A stretch of DNA of 64,000 nt, from the NCBI RefSeq assembly GCF_003946275.1, contig NZ_RHNQ01000004.1:1-64000 (forward strand), written 5' to 3'. Shown one piece after another: positions 25,608 through 36,465 of this stretch. The stretch comes from Loigolactobacillus backii (GTDB taxonomy: Bacteria; Bacillota; Bacilli; Lactobacillales; Lactobacillaceae). The notes under the pieces were generated by a model that did no database searches, had not been told where the DNA came from, and worked only from the letters and a program-made list of their open reading frames with translations. The position numbers and the translations under genes were made by a program. Position 1 is the stretch's first letter, and each line of letters begins with the position of its first letter.

Positions 25608-27779
25608 ATGAAGTCTTCCAAAAATAAACGATTGATAAATAAAAGGAATCCACGCCGCAACCGCCAAATCATTGGTGGTGCGTTTCTTTTCGCCGTGGTA
25701 GCCATCTTCCTTTTATTTATCTTTCGTTTTTCTTATATCGTAGCAAGCGGCAAAATTGATGACCAGAATTTAACTAAAAAGGCTGAAGCTCTTTACCAAG
25801 ATGACAGTGTCCTCAAGGCAAATCGCGGGACTATTTTTGATGCCATGGGAAACCCGATTGCGGAGGATTCAACCTCTTATTCGATCTATGCCGTTATTGA
25901 TCACCGGTATACGGGGTCAAATGATAAGAAGTTGTATGTAACCGATAAGAATAAAGTAGCAACTGTTTTAAGCCAGTACTTACCCATGAGTAAAAAAGAT
26001 ATTTTAAAAACTTTGAATCCACAAAATAAAAAAACGTTCCAAGTGGAGTTTGGGACTGCTGGTCAGGGGTTATCCTTGGCCATTAAGCAAGAAATTGAAA
26101 ATCATAACTTGCGGGGCGTTTATTTTACCGAAACACCGGCACGTCTATACCCTAATGGCACCTTTGCGTCGCACCAAATTGGATTGGCCCAGCAAAGTAC
26201 AACCAGTAAGGCGGGGACTAGTACGACCGCCTTAACTGGTGTAATGGGGATCGAAAAAAGTTATAATAAAATTCTTAGTGGTACAAATGGGGTTAAACAA
26301 GTTAAGAAGGATTCTTATGGCTACCAGCTGCCTAATACAAAAGTTAAACAAAAGGCCGCCAAGAATGGTAGTGACGTCTATTTAACAATTGATTCACGTT
26401 TGCAATCATATTTGGAAACACTATTGACTAAAGCACAAACTAAATATGATGCTAAGGGTTTTAACGCCATTTTAATGAATCCCAAAACTGGTCAGATTTT
26501 GGCTGCTTCCCAACGACCAACGTTTAATCCACAAACGGGTGCTAGTCTGGGAAGTTTTTGGCGGGATACGCTTACTGAGGATGCCTACGAACCTGGCTCA
26601 GTTATGAAGGTCTTTACACTGGCGTCGATTATTGATGCCGGTAAATATCCACCTAATTCGTACTATACTTCTGGTCAAGTACAAGTCGGTGGTAGTACCA
26701 TCCATGATTGGAACACAACTGGTTGGGGATCAATCCCTTACGCCCAGGCATTTCCACGTTCTAGTAACGTTGGCTTTGTTCATCTAGAACAAATTCTTGG
26801 AGAAAAAGAGTGGTTGGAGTACATTAAGAAATTTAAGTTCTTACAATCAACTAATTCTGGCTTGTCCGGTGAATCTTCAGGCAGTATTCAATTTAAGAGT
26901 GCCTCTGATCAAGCAATCACATCATTTGGTCAAGGAATTAATGTAACGGCGATGCAAATGATGCAAGGTTATTCGGCAATTGCTAATGATGGTAAAGAAA
27001 TGAAACCACAGATAATCGACAAGGTTGTTAATCCGACGACCGGTAAAACGACGAAGTATAAGCCAGTAACGGTTGGTCATCCAGTTAAAAAGAGTACCAC
27101 AAAGCAAGTTTTAAAGGATATGCAGGATGTTGTTTATAAGAATTATGGGACGGGTGCAGTTTATAAAATTCCTGGTTACCGAATCGCGGCAAAAACTGGG
27201 ACCGCTCAAATTAGTACGGCCAATGGTGGTGGCTACTTAACGGGAGATAATAACTACATTTTTTCCGTTGTTGGTATGGCGCCGGCAAAAAATCCGCAAT
27301 ATGTCCTTTACATTACGATGAAACAGCCGCAAAATATGACAGAGTCACCTGAAAAAATTCTATCGGAAATCTTTAATCCAATGATGAAACGAGCATTGGA
27401 ATATAATCAAGGCAAGACAACTAAAACGGATCAGGCGACAATGCCAAAAATTAGTGGGGAAGCCGTAAACGATAGTGTGTCTACTTTGACCAAGGCGCAA
27501 TTAAAACCGGTTCAGATTGGTACCGGGAATACGGTTGTTCAACAATTACCACAAGCAGGTGAAAAGGTTCTGAGCAATCAGCATGTTTTTGTTATGACTA
27601 ATGGTGCTATGACAATGCCAGACATGACCGGCTGGTCTAAGAGTGATGTTCTAAAATTTGCGGAAATTACGGGTAAATCGGTAAAAATCAGTGGAACAGG
27701 CTACGTTACAAAGCAAGATCTAGCCGCAAAAAGTCTACTAGATTCAACCAAGGAAATTACAGTTACACTACAACCATGA
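25608..27779 (+). CDS. Division transpeptidase, PBP2x/FtsI type with PASTA domains
   Basis: 723 aa class B penicillin-binding protein that crosslinks septal peptidoglycan. N-terminal membrane anchor (about 26-44), dimerisation domain, then transpeptidase with S331 in GSVMKVF, the SSN motif in RSSNVGF and the KTG motif in AAKTGTAQ. Two C-terminal PASTA repeats (from about 610; MPKISGEAVNDS and MPDMTGWSKSD). It abuts ftsL with no gap. Equivalent to pbp2x or pbpB of relatives. Confidence 0.95.
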   Translation: MKSSKNKRLINKRNPRRNRQIIGGAFLFAVVAIFLLFIFRFSYIVASGKIDDQNLTKKAEALYQDDSVLKANRGTIFDAMGNPIAEDSTSYSIYAVIDHRYTGSNDKKLYVTDKNKVATVLSQYLPMSKKDILKTLNPQNKKTFQVEFGTAGQGLSLAIKQEIENHNLRGVYFTETPARLYPNGTFASHQIGLAQQSTTSKAGTSTTALTGVMGIEKSYNKILSGTNGVKQVKKDSYGYQLPNTKVKQKAAKNGSDVYLTIDSRLQSYLETLLTKAQTKYDAKGFNAILMNPKTGQILAASQRPTFNPQTGASLGSFWRDTLTEDAYEPGSVMKVFTLASIIDAGKYPPNSYYTSGQVQVGGSTIHDWNTTGWGSIPYAQAFPRSSNVGFVHLEQILGEKEWLEYIKKFKFLQSTNSGLSGESSGSIQFKSASDQAITSFGQGINVTAMQMMQGYSAIANDGKEMKPQIIDKVVNPTTGKTTKYKPVTVGHPVKKSTTKQVLKDMQDVVYKNYGTGAVYKIPGYRIAAKTGTAQISTANGGGYLTGDNNYIFSVVGMAPAKNPQYVLYITMKQPQNMTESPEKILSEIFNPMMKRALEYNQGKTTKTDQATMPKISGEAVNDSVSTLTKAQLKPVQIGTGNTVVQQLPQAGEKVLSNQHVFVMTNGAMTMPDMTGWSKSDVLKFAEITGKSVKISGTGYVTKQDLAAKSLLDSTKEITVTLQP

Positions 27780-27802
27780 TAAATTAGGGAGTTTTAAAAC
27801 GT

Positions 27803-28768
27803 ATGCAATTTACAAAGATGTTAATACCAGTTGTTAGTAGTTTTGCGTTAACTTTCATTGTAATGCCGTTATTTATTGGCTATTTTAGAATGAAAAAAGA
27901 AGGGCAAGTTATTCGAGAAGAGGGCCCTTCTTGGCACGAAAAAAAATCAGGGACACCAACTATGGGTGGCCTTGTTTTCTTAATTGCAAGTGTTATTTCA
28001 ACTATTTGGGTTAGTTTATGGCAGCATCAAATGACCCTGAGTAGCTGGATTACCTTGTTTATTCTTGTTTTATATGGCGGTCTGGGCTTTATGGATGATT
28101 CAATTAAGCTATTTGAAAAGCGTAATCTAGGGTTGCGTGCTTGGCAAAAGCTATTGGGTCAGATTATTGGTGGCGTTATTTTTCTTATTGTCTACGTTCA
28201 CGAAGGTTTTCCACTCGCAATAAATGTTCCTGGCCTTGGATCATTGCACTTAGGCGTTTTATACTTATTCTTCGTCTTATTCTGGTTGGTTGGGTTTTCG
28301 AACGCGGTTAATTTAACTGATGGTCTAGATGGCCTAGTGGCTGGTACAGCGGCGATTGCCTTTGCAACTTACGCAATTATTGCACAGCATGAAGGCCGGA
28401 CGGATATCTTGATTTTCTGCTTAACAATTTTAGGTGGTCTAATTGCGTTTTTCTGGTTTAATCATAAGCCGGCCAAGATATTTATGGGGGATGTTGGCTC
28501 ACTAGCATTGGGTGGTGCACTTGCTGCTGTATCAATCTTACTGCACCGTGAACTGTCCTTGCTTCTTATTGGTCTGATCTTTGTGATTGAAACGGCAAGC
28601 GTGATGATTCAGGTCTCCGTCTTTCATTTAACGGGTAAGCGCGTCTTTAAAATGACGCCCATTCATCATCATTTTGAAATGCTAGGTTGGTCAGAATGGC
28701 GTGTTGTTTTGACGTTCTGGGCTTTTAGTCTAGTTTGTTCAATTATATACTTAAGTTTGTTCTTATAA
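27803..28768 (+). CDS. mraY: Phospho-N-acetylmuramoyl-pentapeptide transferase
   Basis: 321 aa integral membrane enzyme with ten helices that makes lipid I from UDP-MurNAc-pentapeptide and undecaprenyl phosphate. Conserved aspartates are in [13 protein letters not shown] and NLTDGLDGL, and [10 protein letters not shown] and the histidine cluster TPIHHHFE are present. Normal length and position in the dcw cluster. Confidence 0.97.
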   Translation: MQFTKMLIPVVSSFALTFIVMPLFIGYFRMKKEGQVIREEGPSWHEKKSGTPTMGGLVFLIASVISTIWVSLWQHQMTLSSWITLFILVLYGGLGFMDDSIKLFEKRNLGLRAWQKLLGQIIGGVIFLIVYVHEGFPLAINVPGLGSLHLGVLYLFFVLFWLVGFSNAVNLTDGLDGLVAGTAAIAFATYAIIAQHEGRTDILIFCLTILGGLIAFFWFNHKPAKIFMGDVGSLALGGALAAVSILLHRELSLLLIGLIFVIETASVMIQVSVFHLTGKRVFKMTPIHHHFEMLGWSEWRVVLTFWAFSLVCSIIYLSLFL

Positions 28769-28794
28769 TTAAAATGTAAAAGGGAGTCTTAATT

Positions 28795-30174
28795 TTGAAA
28801 CGTGTAACGGACTATAAAAATAAAAAAGTCCTTGTCTTAGGATTGGCCAAAAGTGGGGTTAATGCAGCACGCTTGTTAGCTAAACTAGGCGCGTTAGTCA
28901 CCGTTAATGATAAAAAAAAGTTTGATGATAATCCTGACGCCCAATCCTTATTAGCAGAAGGAATTCGGGTTATTACGGGGAGTCACCCATTAGCCTTATT
29001 AGATGAAGACTTCGTACTGATGGTAAAAAATCCTGGTATTCCGTACACTAACCCGTTAGTCGCTGGTGCCATTAAAAAGAATATTCCGATTATTACTGAA
29101 CCTGAACTTGCCTATGAGGTTTCCGAGGCGCCATTAATTGGTGTTACGGGGACAAATGGTAAAACAACAACAACGACAATGATTTCATTGATGCTGAATT
29201 ACGGCCGCCAAAAGGGACAAGCCTATGTTGCTGGTAATATTGGTGTTCCAGCAAGTGCGGTTGCACAAAAAGTAACGCCAGATGATGTGATGGTGACCGA
29301 GCTTTCAAGCTTTATGTTGATGGGAATTACTAAATTACGCCCGCAGATTGCTGTTTTGACTAATATTTATACTGCCCACATTGATTACCACGGTAGCCGT
29401 GCTAACTACGTCAAAGCAAAAATGCGAATTGTAATGAACCAAACTGCCGCCGACTTCTTTGTTGTCAATTGGGATAACCCCGAGTGGCGAGAATTAAGCA
29501 AACAAACAAAGGCACAAGTAGTACCGTTTTCACGTCAGGATCTTAGTGAAGATGGTGCCTATGAAAAAGACGGGGTTCTTTATTTTCGTGGCGAAGCAAT
29601 TCTAAAGGCTAGTGAAATCAAGGTCCCTGGTGAACACAATGTTGAAAACGCACTGGCGTCTTTGGCAGTTGCTAAGTTGATGGGTCAAAGTAATGAGGCA
29701 ATCGCTGAAGTTTTACGAACCTTTAGTGGTGTTAAGCATCGCTTACAATTTTTAACTGAATGGCAGGGTCGTCGTTTCTATAATGATTCTAAGGCAACTG
29801 ACATTGAGGCAACTCAAATGGCCTTAAATGGTTTTAAGCAGCCCGTTGTGTTATTGGCCGGCGGACTTGACCGTGGTTTTAGTTTTGATCGACTAGTTCC
29901 GGAACTCAAAGAGCACGTTAAGGCAATGGTTCTTTTTGGCGAAACCGCGGAGTTGTTGAAAACTGCTGGTGAGCAGGCGGGGATTAAAAACATTAAGTTA
30001 GTTCACGATGTTGAAACTGCATTGCCAGTTGCTTACGCGCAGAGTCAACCTGGTGATATCGTATTGCTTTCTCCAGCTAATGCTAGTTGGGATCAATACC
30101 CTAACTTTGAGGTGCGTGGACAACTATTTATAGATGGTGTGACCAAATTGATTAAAGAAAATGGAGGACACTAA
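28795..30174 (+). CDS. murD: UDP-N-acetylmuramoylalanine-D-glutamate ligase
   Basis: 459 aa cytosolic Mur ligase adding D-glutamate to UDP-MurNAc-L-Ala. P-loop [15 protein letters not shown] near 115-129, central [13 protein letters not shown], and a C-terminal domain with [16 protein letters not shown]. The start is TTG at 28795 after GGGAG. The murG ATG begins 1 base after its stop. Confidence 0.96.
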   Translation: MKRVTDYKNKKVLVLGLAKSGVNAARLLAKLGALVTVNDKKKFDDNPDAQSLLAEGIRVITGSHPLALLDEDFVLMVKNPGIPYTNPLVAGAIKKNIPIITEPELAYEVSEAPLIGVTGTNGKTTTTTMISLMLNYGRQKGQAYVAGNIGVPASAVAQKVTPDDVMVTELSSFMLMGITKLRPQIAVLTNIYTAHIDYHGSRANYVKAKMRIVMNQTAADFFVVNWDNPEWRELSKQTKAQVVPFSRQDLSEDGAYEKDGVLYFRGEAILKASEIKVPGEHNVENALASLAVAKLMGQSNEAIAEVLRTFSGVKHRLQFLTEWQGRRFYNDSKATDIEATQMALNGFKQPVVLLAGGLDRGFSFDRLVPELKEHVKAMVLFGETAELLKTAGEQAGIKNIKLVHDVETALPVAYAQSQPGDIVLLSPANASWDQYPNFEVRGQLFIDGVTKLIKENGGH

Positions 30175-30175
30175 G

Positions 30176-31261
30176 ATGCGAGTTATTTTCTCCGGTGGCG
30201 GCACAGGCGGCCACATCTATCCTGCCCTAGCCGTCATTGAGCGAATGAAAGAACGTCATTTAATTGATGAATTATTATACGTTGGTACAAAAAAAGGCTT
30301 AGAGAGTAAAATTGTACCTCAAAAAGGAATTCCCTTTACGGCAATTGAATTACAAGGCTTTAAGCGTTCGTTGTCACTAGATAACATTAAAACAATCACC
30401 TTATTTTTAAAGAGCGTTCGGACGGCCAAAAAGCTGATTCGCCAGTTTAAGCCTGATGTTGTTGTTGGCACAGGCGGCTACGTTTCAAGTGCCGTATTAT
30501 ATGCGGCGGCGCGGTTACATATTCCGACGGTTATTAACGAGCAAAATAGTGTTGCTGGTATTACCAATCGTTTTTTAGGTCACTTTGTTGATAAAGTATC
30601 AATTTCATTCCAAGCGGTTGCTGATCAGTTCCCGGCCACCAAGATTGTATTGACGGGTAATCCGCGGGGACAACAAGTTGCTGGCATTAAGCCTAATGAT
30701 CGTTTGAAAGATTTTGGTTTACAACAAGCACCAACGTTGCTGATTTTTGGTGGTAGTCGTGGTGCCGAGCGAATCAACCAGGCATTTTTAAGTGCGTTAC
30801 CACAATTGAATGAAAAAAAATATCAAGTGCTGTTTGTTTCTGGACAAGTACATTTTGCCAAAATTCAGGCGAGTTTGAAGGGTAAGCAGGTCAATTCAAA
30901 TATTGCAATTGTCCCTTACATTGATGATATGCCCACTATTTTGCCTGATGTAGCGGTAATACTTGGTCGGGCAGGGGCAACTTCACTGGCCGAAATTACG
31001 GCACTTGGTATTCCTTCGATTTTAGTTCCAAGTCCTTACGTGACAAATGATCACCAGACTAAAAATGCTCAAAGTCTAGTTGACAAAAACGCAGCACGTC
31101 TGGTGACTGAAGAACAATTAACGGGGGAAACATTAGTGACGGTTAGTGATGATTTAATGCAAAATGAAGCTAAACGTCAAGAAATGGGACAGAATGCTAA
31201 AGCGATTGGTGTACCAGATGCGGCCGATCGTTTTATTAAGGTTATGCAAGATCTAATTTAA
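30176..31261 (+). CDS. murG: UDP-N-acetylglucosamine transferase MurG
   Basis: 361 aa peripheral membrane GT28 enzyme that makes lipid II. N-terminal [15 protein letters not shown] and C-terminal [14 protein letters not shown] are the two glycine-rich signatures. ATG 30176 is used, with GGAGG upstream that is still inside murD, implying translational coupling; the in-frame ATG at 30161 lies inside the murD end and lacks such a site. Confidence 0.96.
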   Translation: MRVIFSGGGTGGHIYPALAVIERMKERHLIDELLYVGTKKGLESKIVPQKGIPFTAIELQGFKRSLSLDNIKTITLFLKSVRTAKKLIRQFKPDVVVGTGGYVSSAVLYAAARLHIPTVINEQNSVAGITNRFLGHFVDKVSISFQAVADQFPATKIVLTGNPRGQQVAGIKPNDRLKDFGLQQAPTLLIFGGSRGAERINQAFLSALPQLNEKKYQVLFVSGQVHFAKIQASLKGKQVNSNIAIVPYIDDMPTILPDVAVILGRAGATSLAEITALGIPSILVPSPYVTNDHQTKNAQSLVDKNAARLVTEEQLTGETLVTVSDDLMQNEAKRQEMGQNAKAIGVPDAADRFIKVMQDLI

Positions 31262-31274
31262 GGATGTGATGCAG

Positions 31275-32129
31275 ATGAGGAAAAAATGGCTAAAAAAGAA
31301 TAAGCAAAAAAAGACACCAGATGATCCAGCATCTGCATTAACACCCTGGGAAACTTACCAAAAAAAGCAGAAACAGCAATCTAAAAAAACAAATACAATC
31401 GAAAGTAAATTACCACGATTGAAGGAGCTGCGCCACCATCATTTAGTCAATCGCTTAGTAGCGTTGCTCGTTACTTTTATCATTATCATATTGATTGCTG
31501 CTTACTTTGCATCACCGATAAGCAAAGTTGGAAATTTACAAGTTGCTAATAGCGGTAAAACAACCCTTTCAACGCAAAGTGTTATTGACGCAAGTGGGAT
31601 TAAGTCAAGTGATCTTGTTATTAATACTCTGCTACATCAAACCAAAATTAGTCAGCGGGCTAAGCAGGCAGAACCAAAAATAAAACAATTCAGTTTGTCA
31701 ATAGCTGGGCTGCATAGTGTTACGTTGCACGTTACAGAATATAAAACGGTTGGGATCTTATTAAAGAACAATCGGTATTACCCAATCTTGGCAAATGGGC
31801 GCGTAGCAAGTTCAGGCAGTGGCCATCAGATTGCGGGTAATTATTCCGTTTATAGTAATTTTCAACATAAGCAAACTTTACAGAAGATGGTTCAGCAATA
31901 TAATCGATTGCCAAGTGATGTTCAAAATGGAATTTCCGAAATTCATTTTGCTCCAACTAAGTTAAATCCAAAACGAATTCATTTATACATGAACGATGGT
32001 AATCAAGTTTATGCGACCCTAGAAAGCTTTAGTAAAAAAATGCGCTATTATCCTTCAATTGCCAAGCAAATGAAGAAAAAGGGTGTTGTTAATTTAGAGG
32101 TCGGTGCTTATTCATACCCGTTTAAATAA
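31275..32129 (+). CDS. divIB: Cell division protein DivIB/FtsQ
   Basis: 284 aa bitopic protein. A long, lysine-rich cytoplasmic tail (about 1-60) is followed by one helix (VALLVTFIIIILIAAYFA), a POTRA domain (SKVGNLQVANSGKTTLSTQSV) and the beta domain. Complexes with FtsL and DivIC. Starts at 31266 (GTG), 31269 and 31275 are possible; 31275 has the best spacing to AAGGA. Confidence 0.9.
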   Translation: MRKKWLKKNKQKKTPDDPASALTPWETYQKKQKQQSKKTNTIESKLPRLKELRHHHLVNRLVALLVTFIIIILIAAYFASPISKVGNLQVANSGKTTLSTQSVIDASGIKSSDLVINTLLHQTKISQRAKQAEPKIKQFSLSIAGLHSVTLHVTEYKTVGILLKNNRYYPILANGRVASSGSGHQIAGNYSVYSNFQHKQTLQKMVQQYNRLPSDVQNGISEIHFAPTKLNPKRIHLYMNDGNQVYATLESFSKKMRYYPSIAKQMKKKGVVNLEVGAYSYPFK

Positions 32130-32261
32130 AGAAACGTTTTAACACGCATGCTAACGCGAAATAGGACTTTTAAAAAGCGGTTTAAATGTGTTAAAATTTA
32201 ACTATATAGTATAAATTAAATAAATTTGAAAGTAATTAATTTCAAGGAGGTTCCACAACTT

Positions 32262-33563
32262 ATGGGAAACACTGGCATATATGTTGGGCTTGACATTGGA
32301 ACCACCTCAATAAAGGTCATTGTCGCAGAGTATATTAAAGGGCAAATGAATGTTATTGGTGTGGGGAGTGAACGCTCCGAAGGCTTGAGTCGAGGTGTTG
32401 TAGTAGACATCGATAAGGCCGTAACCGCCATTCAAAAAGCTGTAAAGCAAGCCGAACAAAAAGCAAATATTGATATTCATGAAGTAACGGCTGGCATTCC
32501 AGCCAACCTATTAGAGATCGAGCCCTGTCAAGGTATGATCGCGGTAGCAGATGAATCAAAAGAAATTAATGATAGTGATGTTAAAAATGTGGCGGCCGCT
32601 GCATTAGTTCGTAACTTACCACCTGAACGCGAGATCTTAACGGTTTTGCCGGATGAATTTGTGGTTGACGGTTTTGATGGAATTAAGGATCCACGGGGAA
32701 TGCTAGGCGTGCGGTTAGAGATGCATGGCATGTTATTAACGGCACCTAAGACCGTTATACATAATATGCGTAAATGTATCGAACGAGCTGGTTTAACGCT
32801 GGTGCAGTTAGTTGTTAATCCACTGAGTTTGGGCCGGTTGGCACTTAGTGATGGGGAACAAGATTTTGGAACTGTCTTAGTTGATCTTGGTGGTGGTCAA
32901 AGTACAGCTGCTGTTATTCATGATCACAAGTTAAAATATACTTATGTTGATCAAAAAGGCGGCGACTACATTACCAAAGATATTTCGGTCGTTTTAAACA
33001 CTTCCTTTGATAGTGCTGAAAAAATCAAGCGGGATTATGGCTACGCGGATTCATTGCAGGCTTCTGAGGGGGAATCATTTCCGATTGAAGTTGTCGGTCA
33101 GGATGCACCAGTTACGATAAGTGAAAAATATTTGGCAGAAATTATTGAGGCCCGTTTGACTCAAGTTTTTGAGCGAATGAATAAGGCACTAGAAAAGATT
33201 GGCGCGTTTGATTTACCTGGTGGTATCGTTATGACTGGTGGCGTGACGGCGTTACCTGGCATTGCCGAATTGGCTAGCGATATTTTCAAGCATAACGTTA
33301 AACTCTATATTCCTGATGAGATGGGGTTACGTCACCCCTCTTTTGCACAGGCTTTGAGTCTGATCAGTTATACGGCAAACCTCAGCGAAATTGATTTGCT
33401 TGCACAAAGTGCTTTAGGTGGTAATCTAAAGGCAGTAACAAAAACAACAGTGAAAAAACAGGAAGAGCCGGTTGTGGAAACGACAACAACTGAAAAACAA
33501 ACGACGGAAAAGAAAGAAAGCTTTTCTGGTATTCGTAAGTTTTTAAGCAATTTCTTTGAGTAG
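32262..33563 (+). CDS. ftsA: Cell division protein FtsA
   Basis: 433 aa actin-like protein that tethers FtsZ to the membrane. Phosphate motifs YVGLDIGTTSIKV at the N-terminus and LVDLGGGQSTAAV near 208; TGGVTALPGI near 327. C-terminal tail ends FSGIRKFLSNFFE, the amphipathic membrane anchor, preceded by a T/K/E-rich linker. ATG 32262 follows AAGGAGG at 32244-32250. A 130-base gap before it may hold a promoter; I see no strong one. Confidence 0.96.
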   Translation: MGNTGIYVGLDIGTTSIKVIVAEYIKGQMNVIGVGSERSEGLSRGVVVDIDKAVTAIQKAVKQAEQKANIDIHEVTAGIPANLLEIEPCQGMIAVADESKEINDSDVKNVAAAALVRNLPPEREILTVLPDEFVVDGFDGIKDPRGMLGVRLEMHGMLLTAPKTVIHNMRKCIERAGLTLVQLVVNPLSLGRLALSDGEQDFGTVLVDLGGGQSTAAVIHDHKLKYTYVDQKGGDYITKDISVVLNTSFDSAEKIKRDYGYADSLQASEGESFPIEVVGQDAPVTISEKYLAEIIEARLTQVFERMNKALEKIGAFDLPGGIVMTGGVTALPGIAELASDIFKHNVKLYIPDEMGLRHPSFAQALSLISYTANLSEIDLLAQSALGGNLKAVTKTTVKKQEEPVVETTTTEKQTTEKKESFSGIRKFLSNFFE

Positions 33564-33595
33564 ATGACAGCAGAACCTTATAGGAGGAACAATTT

Positions 33596-34894
33596 ATGGA
33601 ATTTTCTTTAGATTCAAATCAAAATACAGGCGCCATAATTAAAGTCATTGGCGTTGGTGGTGCCGGTGGCAATGCTGTCAACCGGATGATCTCAGAGGAT
33701 GTCAAGGGCGTTGAATTCATTACGGCTAATACTGATGTTCAGGCGTTGGATAGTGCTGATGCCGAAACAAAAATTCAATTAGGACCGAAACTAACGCGGG
33801 GACTTGGCGCAGGCTCAACACCTGAAATCGGCCAAAAGGCTGCCGAAGAAAGCGAAGAATCATTAGCGGAAGCTCTAAAAGGTGCAGATATGATTTTCGT
33901 TACCGCTGGTATGGGTGGTGGTACCGGAACTGGTGCGGCTCCAATTATTGCTAAAACGGCTAAAGATTTAGGCGCTTTGACAGTTGGTGTTGTAACGCGA
34001 CCATTTAGTTTTGAAGGACCAAAACGGGCTAAAAATGCCGCTGAGGGAATCGCTGAAATGAAGCAACACGTTGATACTTTAGTCATTATTTCTAATAATC
34101 GATTACTAGAAATTGTTGATAAAAAGACACCTATGTTGGAGGCTTTCCATGAAGCCGATAACGTATTGCGTCAAGGTGTTCAAGGTATCTCTGATTTAAT
34201 CACATCACCTGGCTACGTTAATTTGGATTTTGCTGATGTTAAAACGGTTATGCAAAATCAAGGATCTGCACTGATGGGGATTGGTTCGGCAACCGGTGAA
34301 AATCGTACGGCTGAGGCAACTAAAAAGGCTATTTCATCACCATTATTGGAAGTTTCAATTGATGGTGCTGAACAAGTATTATTAAATATTACCGGTGGCC
34401 CAGATTTATCATTATTTGAGGCGCAGGATGCTTCCGATATTGTTTCACAGGCTTCAACAAGTGACGTCAATATCATTTTTGGGACTTCAATTAATGAAAA
34501 TCTTGGTGATGAGGTCGTAGTTACTGTCATTGCAACTGGGATTGATACCAATAAAATTCAAGGAAATCGTCGTGGAGAACAGCGGTCTGAACAGGCTTTA
34601 CGGTCAACGAATAATTCAACTGATAAACAAACCCCATCAGAACAAAATAAGACCCAAACAACTCGAAGTCGCCAAACATCAAGTAAAAGTGATGATCCGT
34701 TTGGTAACTGGGATATTCGTCAGGAACCAACACGGCGGCAGTCAACTAATAATGATGACAGTCTAAATGATGCACAAAAACCAGATTTTGATGTTTTCCG
34801 GCGGACGGATACAGCAAATGATGATCAAGACAACTCTAAGGATGATGGTAATGGTCTAGATACACCACCATTCTTCAAGCGGCGGCGCAATTAG
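33596..34894 (+). CDS. ftsZ: Cell division protein FtsZ
   Basis: 432 aa tubulin-like GTPase forming the Z ring. GTP-binding signature [12 protein letters not shown] near 104-115, T7 loop [11 protein letters not shown], then a long Q/N/T/S/D-rich linker (about 318-418) and the conserved C-terminal peptide [11 protein letters not shown] that binds FtsA, SepF and EzrA. Ribosome site AGGAGG. The linker is typical of lactobacilli. Confidence 0.98.
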   Translation: MEFSLDSNQNTGAIIKVIGVGGAGGNAVNRMISEDVKGVEFITANTDVQALDSADAETKIQLGPKLTRGLGAGSTPEIGQKAAEESEESLAEALKGADMIFVTAGMGGGTGTGAAPIIAKTAKDLGALTVGVVTRPFSFEGPKRAKNAAEGIAEMKQHVDTLVIISNNRLLEIVDKKTPMLEAFHEADNVLRQGVQGISDLITSPGYVNLDFADVKTVMQNQGSALMGIGSATGENRTAEATKKAISSPLLEVSIDGAEQVLLNITGGPDLSLFEAQDASDIVSQASTSDVNIIFGTSINENLGDEVVVTVIATGIDTNKIQGNRRGEQRSEQALRSTNNSTDKQTPSEQNKTQTTRSRQTSSKSDDPFGNWDIRQEPTRRQSTNNDDSLNDAQKPDFDVFRRTDTANDDQDNSKDDGNGLDTPPFFKRRRN

Positions 34895-34961
34895 ATAAAA
34901 TTTGGATTATTTAAGGTTTAGCCAGATTTAATTTTGTTCTCAGTAATAAGGGATGAGTTTC

Positions 34962-35636
34962 ATGACAATTAGCAAAAATATCATGGCAGTTAAGAAATCA
35001 ATTGATCGGGCAATGGCGGTGGCTAACCGGCAAGATCAAGTTACTCTAATTGGTGTAACAAAATATCATTCGGTTAGTGAGGCCCAACAGGTAGTTGCCG
35101 CCGGAGTAACCAATCTTGCTGAGAACCGGCCGGAAGGTTTGGCTGAAAAACAATTGGCCTTTAAAGAAAACCACGATTTAAAGTGGCACTTCATTGGTTC
35201 GTTACAAAAACGTAAGGTTAAAAAGGTTATTAATCAGATTGATTATTTGCATTCACTTGATCGCCTGGAACTGGCAACAGAAATTCAGAAACGGGCAAAT
35301 CAACCCGTCAAATGTTTTATTGAGGTCAATGTATCTGGGGAAGAGAGTAAATCTGGTGTTTCGTTGGCTAACGTTGTACCATTAGTGCAGGAAGTCAAGG
35401 TAGATGACAAGGTTCTAGTTGTCGGTTTAATGACAATGGCTCCCAAGGATGCGAATGATGAGCAGTTACATCAACTTTTTCATCAACTTAAGTTAAAACG
35501 GGATGAAGTGCAAGCTTTAGAATTGCCAACTGCGCCTTGTCGTGAGTTAAGTATGGGGATGAGCCATGATTATCAGATTGCAATTCTTGAGGGTGCAACT
35601 TTTGTCCGTGTTGGCACGGCTTTATTTGATGCATAA
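34962..35636 (+). CDS. YggS/YlmE-family PLP-binding protein
   Basis: 224 aa single-domain PLP carrier involved in vitamin B6 homeostasis. The PLP lysine lies in TLIGVTKYHSV (about residue 34), and ELSMGMSHDYQIAILEGATFVRVGTALF is the family C-terminal signature. No catalytic domain beyond the TIM barrel. ATG 34962 preferred to 34953 because AAGGGATG is then well spaced. Usual neighbour of sepF. Confidence 0.92.
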   Translation: MTISKNIMAVKKSIDRAMAVANRQDQVTLIGVTKYHSVSEAQQVVAAGVTNLAENRPEGLAEKQLAFKENHDLKWHFIGSLQKRKVKKVINQIDYLHSLDRLELATEIQKRANQPVKCFIEVNVSGEESKSGVSLANVVPLVQEVKVDDKVLVVGLMTMAPKDANDEQLHQLFHQLKLKRDEVQALELPTAPCRELSMGMSHDYQIAILEGATFVRVGTALFDA

Positions 35637-35671
35637 ACTCACTATTTAACTAAAATTGGGGAGGAACCGCG

Positions 35672-36124
35672 ATGGCTAGTAAATTTAATTTAAGTAAGTT
35701 TTTTGGAATGACGGATGATGCAGATGATTATATCGCACCAGCACCCAAAACGACTGTTAGTACCAAAACTAATCAAGCACTTCAGCCCCAAACGCCGAAT
35801 TTACGGACAACTAATAAGCAAAAGGTCGTTCCAATTACAGCTGGACCGGCCAAAGCAAGTAAAATAGTTATTTTTGAGCCCCGAATTTATTCGGACGTTA
35901 AGGAAGTTGCGACACATTTAATGAGTAATCGAGCAGTTGTACTGAATTTTAAACGAATTGATCAGGCACAAGCAAAACGGATTGTTGATTTCTTAAATGG
36001 AACTGTATTTGCAATTAATGGTGAAATCGAGCGGGTTGGTGAAGAGATTTTTCTTTGTACTCCGGCTAATTTTGAAGTTGATGGCAATCTGTCCGATGTG
36101 TTACGCCAAGATGGTTTAAGTTAG
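35672..36124 (+). CDS. sepF: Cell division protein SepF
   Basis: 150 aa FtsZ-binding membrane anchor. N-terminal amphipathic helix MASKFNLSKFFGM, a P/T/Q-rich linker (about 25-65), and the SepF core with KIVIFEPRIYSDVKEVATHL and RIVDFLNGTVFAINGEIERVGEEIFLC parts. Ribosome site GGGGAGG. Acts with FtsA here. Confidence 0.95.
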   Translation: MASKFNLSKFFGMTDDADDYIAPAPKTTVSTKTNQALQPQTPNLRTTNKQKVVPITAGPAKASKIVIFEPRIYSDVKEVATHLMSNRAVVLNFKRIDQAQAKRIVDFLNGTVFAINGEIERVGEEIFLCTPANFEVDGNLSDVLRQDGLS

Positions 36125-36159
36125 TATGCTCCTCAGGCTAAATTAAAGGAGGAACAGAA

Positions 36160-36447
36160 TTGGTAGCTTTCATTAGCGGACTTTATTATATCTTGGATCG
36201 GGCAATTTACCTATATATGATCCTTTTAATGATTTATGTTTTAATGTCTTGGTTCCCGGGCGCTTATCAATCACGCTTAGGCCAACTAATGGGGCGGATA
36301 TGTGAGCCCTTTTTAAACATTTTTTACCGTATTATTCCGTCAATTGGTGGGATTAGTTTTGCTCCTTGGGCCGCTTTCATTGTACTTTGGCTGGTCCAAC
36401 GAGGGTTATATTTTTTGGCAGTTGTTTTGATGCGACTTTTCACGTAA
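36160..36447 (+). CDS. YggT family membrane protein
   Basis: 95 aa with two membrane helices. Conserved LMIYVLMSWFPGAY and the ...IGRICEPFLNIFYRIIPSIGGISFAPW-type central part (here GRICEPFLNIFYRIIPSI) mark the family. Function is unclear; in Firmicutes and cyanobacteria it clusters with sepF. TTG start at 36160 after AAAGGAGG. Confidence 0.9.
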   Translation: MVAFISGLYYILDRAIYLYMILLMIYVLMSWFPGAYQSRLGQLMGRICEPFLNIFYRIIPSIGGISFAPWAAFIVLWLVQRGLYFLAVVLMRLFT

Positions 36448-36465
36448 GAGAAGGGGTTGAAAAAG

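Noticed and set aside
33775-34551. Long minus-strand frames opposite ftsZ
   Set aside because: They are shadows of the ftsZ coding sequence, with low-complexity translations and no ribosome sites.
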